From: an uncultured Apibacter sp.
Lineage (GTDB): Bacteria; Bacteroidota; Bacteroidia; Flavobacteriales; Weeksellaceae
Assembly (NCBI GenBank): GCA_945280365.1
Contig: CALYQD010000007.1
Coordinates: forward strand, 59,475-123,474
Reading direction: 5' to 3'
Length of the DNA stretch: 64,000 nt
The position numbers were made by a program, and so were the translations under genes. Shown piece by piece: positions 46,327 through 55,824 of this stretch (its first letter is position 1; each line of letters starts with the position of its first letter). The notes below the pieces were generated by a model that did no database searches, had not been told where the DNA came from, and saw nothing but the letters and a program-made list of their open reading frames with translations.

Positions 46327-47637
46327 TCAATTTTGTATTTTTTTCTGGAATATAGAAAAAATAGTATTAGATAAATCTTCCGTCAGCATTTTTCTATGAA
46401 ATTTAGAATTCTTAAGGTTTGGACTTGCAATGAGATTATTTTTCCATTTTTCAAATTCATTCATGAGGAAAGACATTAAATTTTCATGATCATAATAAGT
46501 AAAATGTTTACCTGATTCAGTTTCATTTAAAATTTTTTCAACATCAGCATTTTTAGGCCCTAGAGATAAGATACCTTTTCCGGTTGCAAGATATTCGAAT
46601 AACTTTCCAGGAATTATTCCCTTCGATTGCTCATTGTTAAAATTGGTAATCAATAATAAATCAGAATTATTCATTTCATTAATAGATTCTGTATGAGATA
46701 AATATCCGATATTAACTATCTTATCTTTTATTATGGAATGATTTAATTCATCTAAAATTGAATTGGAAATTTTTCCTACAAATTTTAAACAAAAATGAGA
46801 TGCAAATTCAGGATTTTGACTGATTAATTCCGATAATACATTCCATAAATTAACAGGGTTTCGTAAAGTTTCCAGCATACCCACATAAGAAAGGGTGAAT
46901 TTTAATGTTTTTTTATTTAAAATATTGACTTCCGAATCAAAACCATTTGTTATGCAAACTACATTTTTTGCTCCTAATTTTTCAAAATTTTCTTTATCGG
47001 TATAACTAGTGGAAATAACAACATCTGCAGTTTGCATTACTTTTTTTTCCAATTCTTTATGTTTTTTGTCCGATTTGCGTGTTAATTTCAATTGAGAATA
47101 ATAAGATATTTTCGTCCAAGGATCACGAAAATCAGCAATCCATTTTAAATTTTCTTTACAGATTTGTTTTAATCCCAACCCTATTAAATGCATACTATGA
47201 GGAGGGCCTGTTGTTATAAGAATATCAATTTTATGTTCTTTAATATAGTCAGTAAGAAATGCAATGGAAGGCTTTATCCAAAATTTACGTGCATCCGGAA
47301 TAAAAAAATTTCCTCTTATAAAAACAGATAATCTAGATAAAAGTCCTAATTTTTTAGATGTTTCAAATTGGCCGGCTTTAAAATCTTTATTTTTTTTAGT
47401 AATTTTTTCTGCTAATCGGTAGGGTTCCCAAATTGGTTTTTTAATAATTTTAACTTTCGGGTTTATTTCCTTAACTAAACTTTGATCCAGAATTGGGTAA
47501 GATGGATTTTCAGGAATATAAACGTGAGGTTCATAACCAAATTCAGGTAGATATTTTGTAAACTTTAACCATCTCTGAACACCGGGGCCTCCAGCTGGAG
47601 GCCAATAATAGGTGATGATTAAAATTTTTTTATTCAT
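46327..47637 (-). CDS. Family 4 glycosyltransferase
   Basis: A GT-B fold enzyme of 436 residues. It has an N-terminal Gly-rich YYWPPAGGPGVQRWLKF, typical of GT4 proteins of surface-polysaccharide clusters. The C-terminal E-x7-E-like region SKGIIPGKLFEYLATGKGILSLG binds the sugar nucleotide. It is intact and lies 8 bp after yfhO-like DNA, so both are likely co-transcribed. The decayed pyruvyl transferase follows 98 bp downstream. Confidence 0.92.
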   Translation of the reverse strand: MNKKILIITYYWPPAGGPGVQRWLKFTKYLPEFGYEPHVYIPENPSYPILDQSLVKEINPKVKIIKKPIWEPYRLAEKITKKNKDFKAGQFETSKKLGLLSRLSVFIRGNFFIPDARKFWIKPSIAFLTDYIKEHKIDILITTGPPHSMHLIGLGLKQICKENLKWIADFRDPWTKISYYSQLKLTRKSDKKHKELEKKVMQTADVVISTSYTDKENFEKLGAKNVVCITNGFDSEVNILNKKTLKFTLSYVGMLETLRNPVNLWNVLSELISQNPEFASHFCLKFVGKISNSILDELNHSIIKDKIVNIGYLSHTESINEMNNSDLLLITNFNNEQSKGIIPGKLFEYLATGKGILSLGPKNADVEKILNETESGKHFTYYDHENLMSFLMNEFEKWKNNLIASPNLKNSKFHRKMLTEDLSNTIFSIFQKKIQN

Positions 47638-47645
47638 ACGAAAAT

Positions 47646-50165
47646 TTAAATCGGATTTGAATTATCAGCTAATTTATTTCTTTTTCTGTATTTATATGTT
47701 AATAAGATACTACTTATTGCAAGGAAACAAAAACAAGTTGCCCAAGTAATATATTTACCTTTTTGAATTACAGGAGGATTGAAAGAAAAATTCACCGTAT
47801 GTTTACCGGCAGGTATTTTTACTGCACGCAAAGTATAATCGGCTCGATAGATAGGAACTTCTTTACCATCGATAGTTGCTTTCCAACCATAAGGATAATA
47901 AATTTCTGAAAAAACTCCCAATTTTTCATCAGTACTATTTGATTCATAGGTAAGATTATTCGGTAAATATTCTTTTAATGAAATAGAAGAAGTTGTGTCT
48001 AAAGAAGCCTTTAAGGTAAGATCTTTTTTAAATTTCTCATTTATAATAGCTTTTCTCTTATTATTAATTTGACCTAGCATTAATAACTCTTCATCAGCGT
48101 TTTTGGCAAAAACAATATCGTTTACAAACCATGCATTTCCATTATTATTTGGATTAGGAATTGGTCGTATGATAGAATCTGCAGTTATAATATATTTGGT
48201 ATTTAACATATCAAGTATAGGTAAGTTTAGACTATCTGATAAATAGAAATCAATAAGATCTTGATATCTTCTTAATTTCGCTCCATGATAACCTCCGATT
48301 GATTGATGAAAATAAGAAGTATTGGTTTCATTAAAAGGGCTTAGTAATAAATTAAAAACTCTATAATGAGCTCGATCATTCTGTTTAATAATCTCTAAAG
48401 CCTGATTGATAGGAGCAGTCGTAACAATACGAGCCAACGTTGGATCTGATTCCGCCTTTTGTAATTGATTTTCGGTTACTTGAGTAGGAAAAGGATTTTT
48501 ATAAAATTGTTTATCAACAAAATTATCATTATTCAAATATCTTTTATCAACTCCCCATAAATCAACCAATGATAAAGCAGCAATAGCCAAAACGGCATAG
48601 CTGGATTTAAAAGATTTTATTTCTGCTGCCCATAAAAGTATAGAGCATATTAATACTAAGAAGAAGGTTCGTAAAATATCTGATTGAAACAGAACAAAAC
48701 GATCTTCTCTAATTGCTTCCAATATTTCATATTTTATAGTATTACCTTCTAAAGAAGTATGAAAGCTAAATATATGTATACCGAAAAAATATAATAATAA
48801 AAGGATAATTAATATAAAACCTGAACTTATATATAAAATCTTGGTTTTATAAGCTTTAGAGAGGGAGGAATCCATAAAATAAGAATATGTTCCCAATAAA
48901 GCCAATAGGGGAATAGTAAATTCGGCAATTACTAAAGCAGAAGAAACTGCGCGGAATTTATTATACAGAGGAAAATATTGAATCATAAAGTCAGTAAAAA
49001 TTCCGAAGTTTTTTCCCCAGGCTAAAAAGAAACTTAGTATAGTGGCTGAAGCTAACCACCATTTATATCTACCTTGGTAAAAAAATAAAGCTAAGAAGGC
49101 AAGAAAAACAACAATAGTTCCTTGATAAGCCGGCCCCACTGTCCCGGGTTGTTCCCCCCAATAAGATCCATTAAAGGCTCGTTGAAATTGAGTATATTCT
49201 TCTTGAGATTTTATATTTTGCTGTATTGCAGATTCCAGATGATGAGTTTTAAAACCTTTTTCATTATTACCACCTCCCATGAAATTAGGGATAAAAAGAT
49301 TGAAAGTTTCTAGAATTCCGTAGCTCCAATGAGTTATATAATCATTATCTAATCCTTGATTAGGTATGCTATTATTTTTACTTATCGTTAATTCAGATTT
49401 TCCTCTCGTTGTTTCCTTAGAATATTCATAGGTAGAAAGTAAACGCGTAGAATTCATTCCAACAGACAACGCGCATGCCAGGATAAATAAGCCGGAAGAA
49501 ATTCCGAAACTTTTAAGTGTTTTTGTTTTTAAAGAATAAAAGAATTCAATCAATCCGAAAAGACCTAAAGCTAAAAATAAATAATAGGACATTTGAGGGT
49601 GATTGGCTGCTATCTGTAATGATAAAAAAATAGTTGAAAGAATAAATCCCCAAACATATTTCTTTTGATATAATAAATAAACTCCGGCAATAAAAGGAGC
49701 AAAATACGCAATTGTATGGATTTTAGAATTATGTCCGGCTCCTATAATGATAAAAAAATAGGTTGAAAATGAAAACATGAGGCTTCCTAATAAAGCGTAT
49801 TTCCAATTTTTTAGCCAGACCATTCCTAGTAAGTAAAAGCCTGATAATAATAAAATTAAATAGCTTGCGGGAGTAGGGAAGCTTCTTAGTAAACGATCAA
49901 TACTTTTTACAACATCTGACGGATAGTTGGCTCCCATCTGATAGGTAGGCATACCTCCAAACATGGAATTACTCCAATAGGTATCTTCTCCATAAGTTTG
50001 TCTAAATTGTTCAAGCTCATGAGCTCCTCCTTTATAATGTATAATATCCGGTTGCGAAATATATTTACCGGATAATAATGGAGTGAAATATATAAATGAA
50101 AGGATGATAAAAAAAAGTAAACATCCTGCGATTGGCAATAAATAATTATTTTTTTTCATTATCAT
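47646..50165 (-). CDS. YfhO-family membrane protein
   Basis: An 839-residue integral membrane protein with about a dozen helices and a C-terminal extracytoplasmic domain before a final helix (ITWATCFCFLAISSILLTY). YfhO proteins belong to the GT-C-like lipid-linked glycosyltransferases and have been tied to glycosylation of lipoteichoic acid in Gram-positives. In Bacteroidetes they are widespread with unknown substrates. The first extracytoplasmic loop has the Asp-containing SQPDIIHYKGGAHELEQFRQ region seen in relatives. Start at 50165 or 50159 (MKKNN); the former overlaps the DUF4834 gene by 20 bp. Confidence 0.9.
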   Translation of the reverse strand: MIMKKNNYLLPIAGCLLFFIILSFIYFTPLLSGKYISQPDIIHYKGGAHELEQFRQTYGEDTYWSNSMFGGMPTYQMGANYPSDVVKSIDRLLRSFPTPASYLILLLSGFYLLGMVWLKNWKYALLGSLMFSFSTYFFIIIGAGHNSKIHTIAYFAPFIAGVYLLYQKKYVWGFILSTIFLSLQIAANHPQMSYYLFLALGLFGLIEFFYSLKTKTLKSFGISSGLFILACALSVGMNSTRLLSTYEYSKETTRGKSELTISKNNSIPNQGLDNDYITHWSYGILETFNLFIPNFMGGGNNEKGFKTHHLESAIQQNIKSQEEYTQFQRAFNGSYWGEQPGTVGPAYQGTIVVFLAFLALFFYQGRYKWWLASATILSFFLAWGKNFGIFTDFMIQYFPLYNKFRAVSSALVIAEFTIPLLALLGTYSYFMDSSLSKAYKTKILYISSGFILIILLLLYFFGIHIFSFHTSLEGNTIKYEILEAIREDRFVLFQSDILRTFFLVLICSILLWAAEIKSFKSSYAVLAIAALSLVDLWGVDKRYLNNDNFVDKQFYKNPFPTQVTENQLQKAESDPTLARIVTTAPINQALEIIKQNDRAHYRVFNLLLSPFNETNTSYFHQSIGGYHGAKLRRYQDLIDFYLSDSLNLPILDMLNTKYIITADSIIRPIPNPNNNGNAWFVNDIVFAKNADEELLMLGQINNKRKAIINEKFKKDLTLKASLDTTSSISLKEYLPNNLTYESNSTDEKLGVFSEIYYPYGWKATIDGKEVPIYRADYTLRAVKIPAGKHTVNFSFNPPVIQKGKYITWATCFCFLAISSILLTYKYRKRNKLADNSNPI

Positions 50166-50367
50166 TAGTATCTATTTCTTCATAATCAACGGTTTCAGCA
50201 TCCCATTTAATATCCTTTTTATCCGAATATTCTTTCCTTTGATTATTAGATTGTTTAGATTGGGAGTAATTTTTTTTTGCATGTGGAATACTAAAAAGCT
50301 TGTTTAAAAATTTGAAAACAAAAAAGGCAACACATGCAAATAATATAAATTCTATTAATCTTGCCAT
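50146..50367 (-). CDS. Small single-helix membrane protein, DUF4834-like
   Basis: A 73-residue protein with one N-terminal membrane helix (LIEFILFACVAFFVFKFL) and a charged, Ser/Gln/Asp-rich cytoplasmic tail ending in NDNEKK. It resembles DUF4834 proteins, which often precede yfhO in Flavobacteriia. It overlaps the start of yfhO by 20 bp, indicating translational coupling. Function unknown; a helper of YfhO is possible. Confidence 0.72.
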   Translation of the reverse strand: MARLIEFILFACVAFFVFKFLNKLFSIPHAKKNYSQSKQSNNQRKEYSDKKDIKWDAETVDYEEIDTNDNEKK

Positions 50368-50403
50368 CTATAAATGTAATAATTTTTTCTAAAAACTAAC
50401 TAA

Positions 50404-51480
50404 TTAGTTTATATAAGTTTGGTTAACGGATTTTTGTACAACTTTTTCCGTTTCATTGCCTTTAGTAGCAGATTTACTCTCTGTAACACTCATTGTGAAA
50501 TTTGCGTTTGATATCCAACCTGATTTATTATCAATTATTACTTTTCCACTTTGAGAGCCATTCACTGATAATTTATAAGTTATCCCTTCAATTACCTTAG
50601 ACTCACTTTTGGGAGGTAAGTTACCATGTAAACGAATTTCCGTGGTATTTTCTCCTACTTTTACTAATTGGTTATATCCTTGATCTTTTAATGAAGGATG
50701 ATTATTCCATTTTTCTCCGATTTTTAGTCCTTTTGAAGGAAATCGCATAATAGAACCTTCAAACTGAGCTTTGAAAACTTCTGGATTCAAACCTTGTTTA
50801 AAAGCATTAATAAAATCGTCTAATTCTTTTCCTTGTAATTCGGATTTTAAAGTATTTTTAGCTTTTTCATAAATAACATCCATTCCTTTAATATTGGAGG
50901 CATTTCCGTACATATCCATGTCTAAGGTAAAAGAAATGTTACTTATAGCTCTATAAATATTCCACATTTTTGCTTGGTTAGGATCTTCCGGTTTTTTACC
51001 GTTGGTATCAAAAATTACTTCCTTACCGTCTGCTTTAGTAATCACTTTTTTACCTTTCATGTTTACTTGCAAAGTATATACACCATTATTTACATCAATA
51101 ACTGTTAAGCTCATAGGATCCAGAGATTCTTGAGTTACACTTTGGGTCTTGTCTCTAAATGTAACGGTTTGTTTATTTACATCTCTAGTATTAAAAGAAT
51201 AAGTTTTTCCCTTTTCCAAAATATATCTTAGATGATACAAACTATCCGCATCTCGATAAATTCCTGTTATAATTTCAGGTTTACTGAGTTCTTCTTTAGA
51301 TAAAAGATTTTTAGATGAAGATTCTCCTTTAAGCGTGTTGCCAGTAGTTGTTTTATCATTTTTTTCAGGAATTGATGAATCAAATAATTGTTTAGATCTT
51401 TCTTCATTTTTGCATGAGAGCATACTATTACATATAAAAATAAATAGTAATAAATAAGAGGCTGCTGACAATTTTTTCAT
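50404..51480 (-). CDS. Lipoprotein, DUF6263-like
   Basis: A 358-residue predicted lipoprotein. A signal peptide ends in the lipobox MLSC with Cys near residue 23. A Ser/Thr/Lys-rich linker precedes a beta-rich domain with LRYILEKGKTYSF, the repeated pattern TLQVNMKGKKV and the C-terminal SGWISNANFTMSVTES. This arrangement is typical of the DUF6263 proteins of Bacteroidetes (family name from memory). Function unknown. It lies upstream of DUF4834-yfhO on the same strand, 37 bp apart. Confidence 0.72.
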   Translation of the reverse strand: MKKLSAASYLLLFIFICNSMLSCKNEERSKQLFDSSIPEKNDKTTTGNTLKGESSSKNLLSKEELSKPEIITGIYRDADSLYHLRYILEKGKTYSFNTRDVNKQTVTFRDKTQSVTQESLDPMSLTVIDVNNGVYTLQVNMKGKKVITKADGKEVIFDTNGKKPEDPNQAKMWNIYRAISNISFTLDMDMYGNASNIKGMDVIYEKAKNTLKSELQGKELDDFINAFKQGLNPEVFKAQFEGSIMRFPSKGLKIGEKWNNHPSLKDQGYNQLVKVGENTTEIRLHGNLPPKSESKVIEGITYKLSVNGSQSGKVIIDNKSGWISNANFTMSVTESKSATKGNETEKVVQKSVNQTYIN

Positions 51481-51858
51481 TAGGTCAAAATTTTCTGCAA
51501 TTTACTAAAGATAATTAGTAATTGAATTATAAAGCGGGAAAAAACCAAAAATATTTAACGATGTTTTAAAATTATTTTTTTTATAACTAAAATTAATTGT
51601 AAAAGGATAATTTACATTAGTTATAATTTAATTTTTTGGTGAAAAAGTTCTAATGAATTCTGACATAAAGAAAATAGTTAAGATTAATTTTAAAGACTAT
51701 AAAAATACTTTGAAATTAATATGTATATTCTAAGTATATGAATTTAGTTAAGTTATAAAAAATAACTTCTTTCTAAATTCACAAATTGTTTACTTAAATC
51801 TTAATATGAATAGTGAGTAGAGATAAACATTAAAATTTCCTTAAAAAACAAACTAGGC
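51481..51858. other. Intergenic region with a nested inverted repeat
   Basis: About 380 bp without a gene. TTATAACTAA (51591-51600) pairs with TTAGTTATAA (51617-51626), and inside it GTAAA pairs with TTTAC, giving a two-tier A/T-rich hairpin upstream of the DUF6263-like gene. A TATTTTTG element on the minus strand (51553-51546) could be its -7 box. Nothing else is recognisable. Confidence 0.4.
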
Positions 51859-52644
51859 TTATTTAGTAAAATTGATAGGCTTTTGTAAATTTTTATAACT
51901 ACTTAAATCAGCTTTTAAAGATCCTACAGCTAACTCTGCTTTTATTTGGATCGGAACATGATTAGAGTCGTCAGTTACCCACATAGTAACACTTTCTTTT
52001 TCTTTAAAAACCCTGCCTGCAAGAACATATGGTCTGATTTTTAAACATTTAACCTTGCCGAAGTTAGAATTTATAACTTCTCTTTCTAAAATTTTAAGTT
52101 TAAAGTTTAATGTTTCACCATCCATAAAAATATTAAGATTAATATAATCACCGGTATTATAATTGTCGGTATTCATGTTTCTTAAATAATAAAAAGCTGA
52201 CAGCATATCATGCATTTCACCGGAATAAGAATAGTTTTTTGTCGTATTGGATTTATTGTTAGTATAGGATATTTTTTTTTGAGTATGATCAATAAACATT
52301 GTTTGATCTCTTACATATGAACCTTCCTTAATTTTACGTATAAATTTTGACGAAAGCAGGGTCGACTTATCAATATAAGTTTCATAGACGTCTTCGACTT
52401 TAAAAAATAATTTTACCGCTCCTGTAGAATATCCTTTTCCTACAACATGATAATGCGGAGTATTTTCATAAGTAACTATATTCGTGGTAAATGTTGCATA
52501 TCCCGCATTTAAAAATCCGTAATGAACCCTGTACTTTAATAACTCTCCTTCCTTAAATTGGCTAGGAGAGGGGGCTGAATAATCTGCAGATATAAAATAT
52601 GATAAGAACAAGAAACTGGCTATTATTGTAAATAATTTTTTCAT
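51859..52644 (-). CDS. DUF3108 exported protein
   Basis: A 261-residue protein of the DUF3108 family with a cleavable signal peptide (hydrophobic FTIIASFLFLSYFI, then SADYS). The mature part begins with FKEGELLKYRVHYGFLNAGYATF, the family's most conserved stretch, and continues as an elongated beta structure. KLKILEREVINSNFGKVKCLKIRPYV and VTMWVTDDSNHVPIQIKAEL follow, both standard. The fold is likely a periplasmic lipid/amphipath-binding type; function unproven. It is monocistronic. Confidence 0.87.
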   Translation of the reverse strand: MKKLFTIIASFLFLSYFISADYSAPSPSQFKEGELLKYRVHYGFLNAGYATFTTNIVTYENTPHYHVVGKGYSTGAVKLFFKVEDVYETYIDKSTLLSSKFIRKIKEGSYVRDQTMFIDHTQKKISYTNNKSNTTKNYSYSGEMHDMLSAFYYLRNMNTDNYNTGDYINLNIFMDGETLNFKLKILEREVINSNFGKVKCLKIRPYVLAGRVFKEKESVTMWVTDDSNHVPIQIKAELAVGSLKADLSSYKNLQKPINFTK

Positions 52645-52779
52645 TCCATATTAGGTTATCTGTTATAGCTTATAACATCAGATTAAAAAAAAATAATTAA
52701 CATAAATTAAGATTAAATTATCATAATCCTATCAAAATTATTACCAAGAAATAAATAAGAAAAGAGCTAATCGAAATTT

Positions 52780-53013
52780 TTATTCGCTTATGCTAATTAC
52801 CTCCTCTATTTCAGGTACATGTTTTTTTATAGTAGATTCAATTCCTAGTTTTAGTGTACTTTGATTAATGGAACAATCGGAGCAAGCCCCCGTAAAGCTT
52901 ACAAATACTTTATTGCCTTTTATCTCAATTAATTTCACATCACCGCCGTCGGACAATAAAAAAGGACGAATTTCTTCCAATGCTTTATTTATTCTATCTG
53001 TTAATGTATCCAT
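52780..53013 (-). CDS. NifU C-terminal-domain Fe-S scaffold protein
   Basis: A 77-residue protein made only of the NifU C-terminal domain. Cys44 and Cys47 (CSDC) hold a transient [4Fe-4S] or [2Fe-2S] cluster, as in NfuA-type carriers (known for the family). The DGGDVKLIEIKGNKVFVSFTGAC core is intact. It lies 22 bp downstream of the Mrp-type ATPase, and the two together form an Fe-S cluster delivery pair. Confidence 0.93.
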   Translation of the reverse strand: MDTLTDRINKALEEIRPFLLSDGGDVKLIEIKGNKVFVSFTGACSDCSINQSTLKLGIESTIKKHVPEIEEVISISE

Positions 53014-53035
53014 AAATGCTTTTGAATAAAAAATA

Positions 53036-54115
53036 TTAATTGTTTGAACATCCTGCCATAGTGGTAATTCTTACCGCTTCTGATGGAGGTAAGTTTTCAT
53101 TTCTCTTAACGAGGCTGCTAATCATATTTTTAGCCAAGCTCATATATATTCCTGATACTAGCTCATCTTCTTGAAGAACCGCAGGTCTTCCGTAATCAGA
53201 AGCTTCTCTGATAGATTGAACAATCGGAATTTCTCCTAAAAAAGGAAGTTCCATAGATTCGGCTAATTTTTTTGCACCTTTTTTTCCAAAAATATAGTAT
53301 TTATTATCAGGCAACTCTTTGGGAGTAAAATAGGCCATATTTTCAATCAATCCAAGAACCGGAACGTTTATTTCCGGCATTTGGAACATGGCAACACCTT
53401 TCTTAACATCAGATAAAGCAATGTGTTGGGGTGTACTAACAATAATAGTTCCTGTAACTGGTACCTCCTGTACGATAGATAAATGGATATCTCCGGTTCC
53501 CGGAGGAAGGTCAATAAGAAGAAAATCCAATTCTCCCCAATTAGCATCATGAAGTAGTTGATGTATGGCTTTAGATGCCATAGCACCACGCCAAATTACT
53601 GCTTGATTGGCTCCTGCAAAGAATCCTAAGGAAAGCAATTTTACTCCATAGCTCTCTAACGGAATCATTTTGTTATTGTTTGATAAAGGTTTCTCATTAG
53701 TAACATCAAACATAGTTGGGACAGACGGACCATATATATCCGCATCAAGTAAGCCGACTTTAAATCCCATCTTTACTAAAGCAACAGCTAAATTGGATGC
53801 TACGGTAGATTTTCCTACTCCTCCTTTCCCTGATGCCACAGCTATAATATTTTTAACACCAGGTATAGCATTTCCTCTGGAATCCTTTTTTTCAGATACT
53901 TCTACGGAAATATTCAATTTTAGTTGTAAACTCTTTCCGAACTTTTGTTCAAAAGCGGAATGCATTGCTGCTTCCATTCTTTTCTTTTCATGTAAGGCAG
54001 GCGAATGGGAAAGCATATCGATAATCACGGTATCACCCATTATCTGTACATTCCTTACTAAGTCATCAACTTCAATTTCTTTTAAAAAATTTTTAATTTC
54101 TTCTTTCCTTTCCAT
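53036..54115 (-). CDS. Mrp/ApbC-type P-loop ATPase for Fe-S cluster transfer
   Basis: A 359-residue cytosolic ATPase. An N-terminal DUF59-like domain (about residues 1-75) precedes the deviant Walker A GKGGVGKST at 96-104. The ATPase core follows with LLDADIYGPSVP and the switch segment DFLLIDLPPGTGDIH. The CxxC pair that binds the cluster in many ApbC proteins is replaced by ENMAYFTPKELPDNKYYIFG, a form seen in Bacteroidetes. A late MAGCSNN supplies one Cys. It is co-transcribed with the NifU-type protein 22 bp downstream. Confidence 0.92.
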   Translation of the reverse strand: MERKEEIKNFLKEIEVDDLVRNVQIMGDTVIIDMLSHSPALHEKKRMEAAMHSAFEQKFGKSLQLKLNISVEVSEKKDSRGNAIPGVKNIIAVASGKGGVGKSTVASNLAVALVKMGFKVGLLDADIYGPSVPTMFDVTNEKPLSNNNKMIPLESYGVKLLSLGFFAGANQAVIWRGAMASKAIHQLLHDANWGELDFLLIDLPPGTGDIHLSIVQEVPVTGTIIVSTPQHIALSDVKKGVAMFQMPEINVPVLGLIENMAYFTPKELPDNKYYIFGKKGAKKLAESMELPFLGEIPIVQSIREASDYGRPAVLQEDELVSGIYMSLAKNMISSLVKRNENLPPSEAVRITTMAGCSNN

Positions 54116-54405
54116 CTTTCGTATGTTTTCTGTAAAATAAAAAAATTTAAATTCCTTTTATTATCTGTACAAATGTATTAATCTTTACGAATTTATGAAT
54201 ACTTTTTTATAAAAGAAATTCAATAATCATATAGATTAAATGAATTAAGATCTATTATTTTTTTAATTAATATGATTACTATTTTAAATTATTAGTAAAC
54301 TTTTTACTTTTTGGAAAAATTTTAATTTTAAAATTTAAATACAATTTCATTAAAAATCTCAATAACTTGAAAAAATGTATATTTACTCAAATTTAGCCAT
54401 TAAAA

Positions 54406-55188
54406 ATGGAATTGAGAAGCGTACAGGTTACTAGATATATAACTCCCTTAAGAGAAGGGGGATCTTTACCGGCTCTAGCGGAAGCAGATGACGGATTCAA
54501 TTATGTTGTTAAGTTTAAAGGGGCAGGACACGGAACGAAAGCCTTAATTGCTGAATTGATCGGGGGAGAAATTGCGCGAATGTTGGAGTTACCTATTCCA
54601 GAATTGGTTTTTATCAATTTAGATAAGGCTTTTGGGCGTACGGAAGCTGACGAGGAAATACAAGATTTACTTAAGGCTAGCAGAGGTATTAACATAGGAA
54701 TGCATTTTTTATCTGAATCTTTGTCTTACGATCCAATAATAACTCCTGTTGATCCGTATTTAGCTTCTCAAATTGTTTGGTTAGATGCTTTTTTAACGAA
54801 TATTGACCGGACAGCAAAAAATACAAATATGCTTATTTGGCATAAGGAATTGTGGCTTATAGATATGGGAGCTTCTCTATATTTTCATCATTCATGGATT
54901 AATTGGGAAAAGTTATCAATGACTCCGTTTAAAGAAATAAAAAACCATGTTTTATTGCCTTTTGCTTCAAAGTTAGATGAGGTTGATGAGAAATTTAGAG
55001 AATTACTTACATTGGAAAAAATACGTGAAATTGTAAATCTTATACCCGATAACTGGTTAGAATGGAGAACCCCTGATGAAAGCCCTCAAGATATCAGAAA
55101 AATTTATATAAAATTTTTAAGCTATCGATTAAATAATTCTCAACTATTTATAAAAGAAGCAAATAATGCAAGAAAAACAGGTATATGA
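54406..55188 (+). CDS. HipA-like kinase-fold protein
   Basis: A 260-residue protein resembling the kinase core of HipA but shorter than the 440-residue toxin and without its N-subdomain. The N-terminal half has FNYVVKFKGAGHGTKALIAELIGGEIARML, where Lys and Glu would position ATP. The catalytic loop FLTNIDRTAKNTN (D-x4-N type) and a later IDMG metal motif are visible. It overlaps a DUF3037 gene by 23 bp. No HipB-type antitoxin is adjacent, so a classic toxin-antitoxin role is doubtful. It may phosphorylate a protein or small molecule (inference). Confidence 0.85.
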   Translation: MELRSVQVTRYITPLREGGSLPALAEADDGFNYVVKFKGAGHGTKALIAELIGGEIARMLELPIPELVFINLDKAFGRTEADEEIQDLLKASRGINIGMHFLSESLSYDPIITPVDPYLASQIVWLDAFLTNIDRTAKNTNMLIWHKELWLIDMGASLYFHHSWINWEKLSMTPFKEIKNHVLLPFASKLDEVDEKFRELLTLEKIREIVNLIPDNWLEWRTPDESPQDIRKIYIKFLSYRLNNSQLFIKEANNARKTGI

Positions 55189-55555
55189 ATATTCAGTAAT
55201 ACGATTGTTGCCGAAAATTGAAAGAGAAGAATTTATGAATGTGGGAATTATTTTATTTTCAAAGGAGGCTAAATATATTAAAGTAGATTATAGTATTGAT
55301 AGAGGAAAACTAAAAAGCTTTACTAAGCTTGAGAATTTTGATTTCGATTCAATTATAAACGTTTTGGACGCTTTCAAAAAAATTACTGAAGGAAAGCCTT
55401 CCGGAGGAATTATTGCATCCATGAATATTGCCGAAAGATTTCGATGGTTAACTTCTGAACGAAGTACTATGATTCAAACTTCCAGACCTCATCCCGGATT
55501 TTCTTCAAACCTTGATCTTACTTTTGCTAAATTATTTGGTGAATTAGTTTTATAA
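55166..55555 (+). CDS. DUF3037 protein paired with the HipA-like kinase
   Basis: A 129-residue protein of the DUF3037 family. Typical segments are EYSVIRLLPKIEREEFMNVGIILFS at the start and IAERFRWLTSERSTMIQTSRPHPG late. The start overlaps the kinase gene by 23 bp, implying translational coupling. This two-gene arrangement recurs in many bacteria (established as a genomic association, function unproven). It may be a partner or substrate of the kinase. Confidence 0.87.
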   Translation: MQEKQVYEYSVIRLLPKIEREEFMNVGIILFSKEAKYIKVDYSIDRGKLKSFTKLENFDFDSIINVLDAFKKITEGKPSGGIIASMNIAERFRWLTSERSTMIQTSRPHPGFSSNLDLTFAKLFGELVL

Positions 55556-55824
55556 CGAAATAAATAATGAATTTTACTTACTACTTACATCTTAGTATTT
55601 AATTGATTTATATTCTATTATATATTTAATGTAATAATTTTCTTCCTATTTTATGCTTTTTTCAATAAATTAATTATAACTTTAACTTAATTTAAATAAA
55701 ATAAGGTCTAAGTTAATAAGTTTACTTATTGATTATTGATTAATTTTTTTAATATCTTAATTAGCTAAAAAATCAGTTAGTTTAAAAATCTTTATTTAAA
55801 TAAATTTTATCTTTATATAATAAT

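Noticed and set aside
54406..55188. Classic HipBA toxin-antitoxin module
   Set aside because: The kinase lacks the HipA N-subdomain and no HipB-type helix-turn-helix gene is adjacent; the partner is DUF3037.
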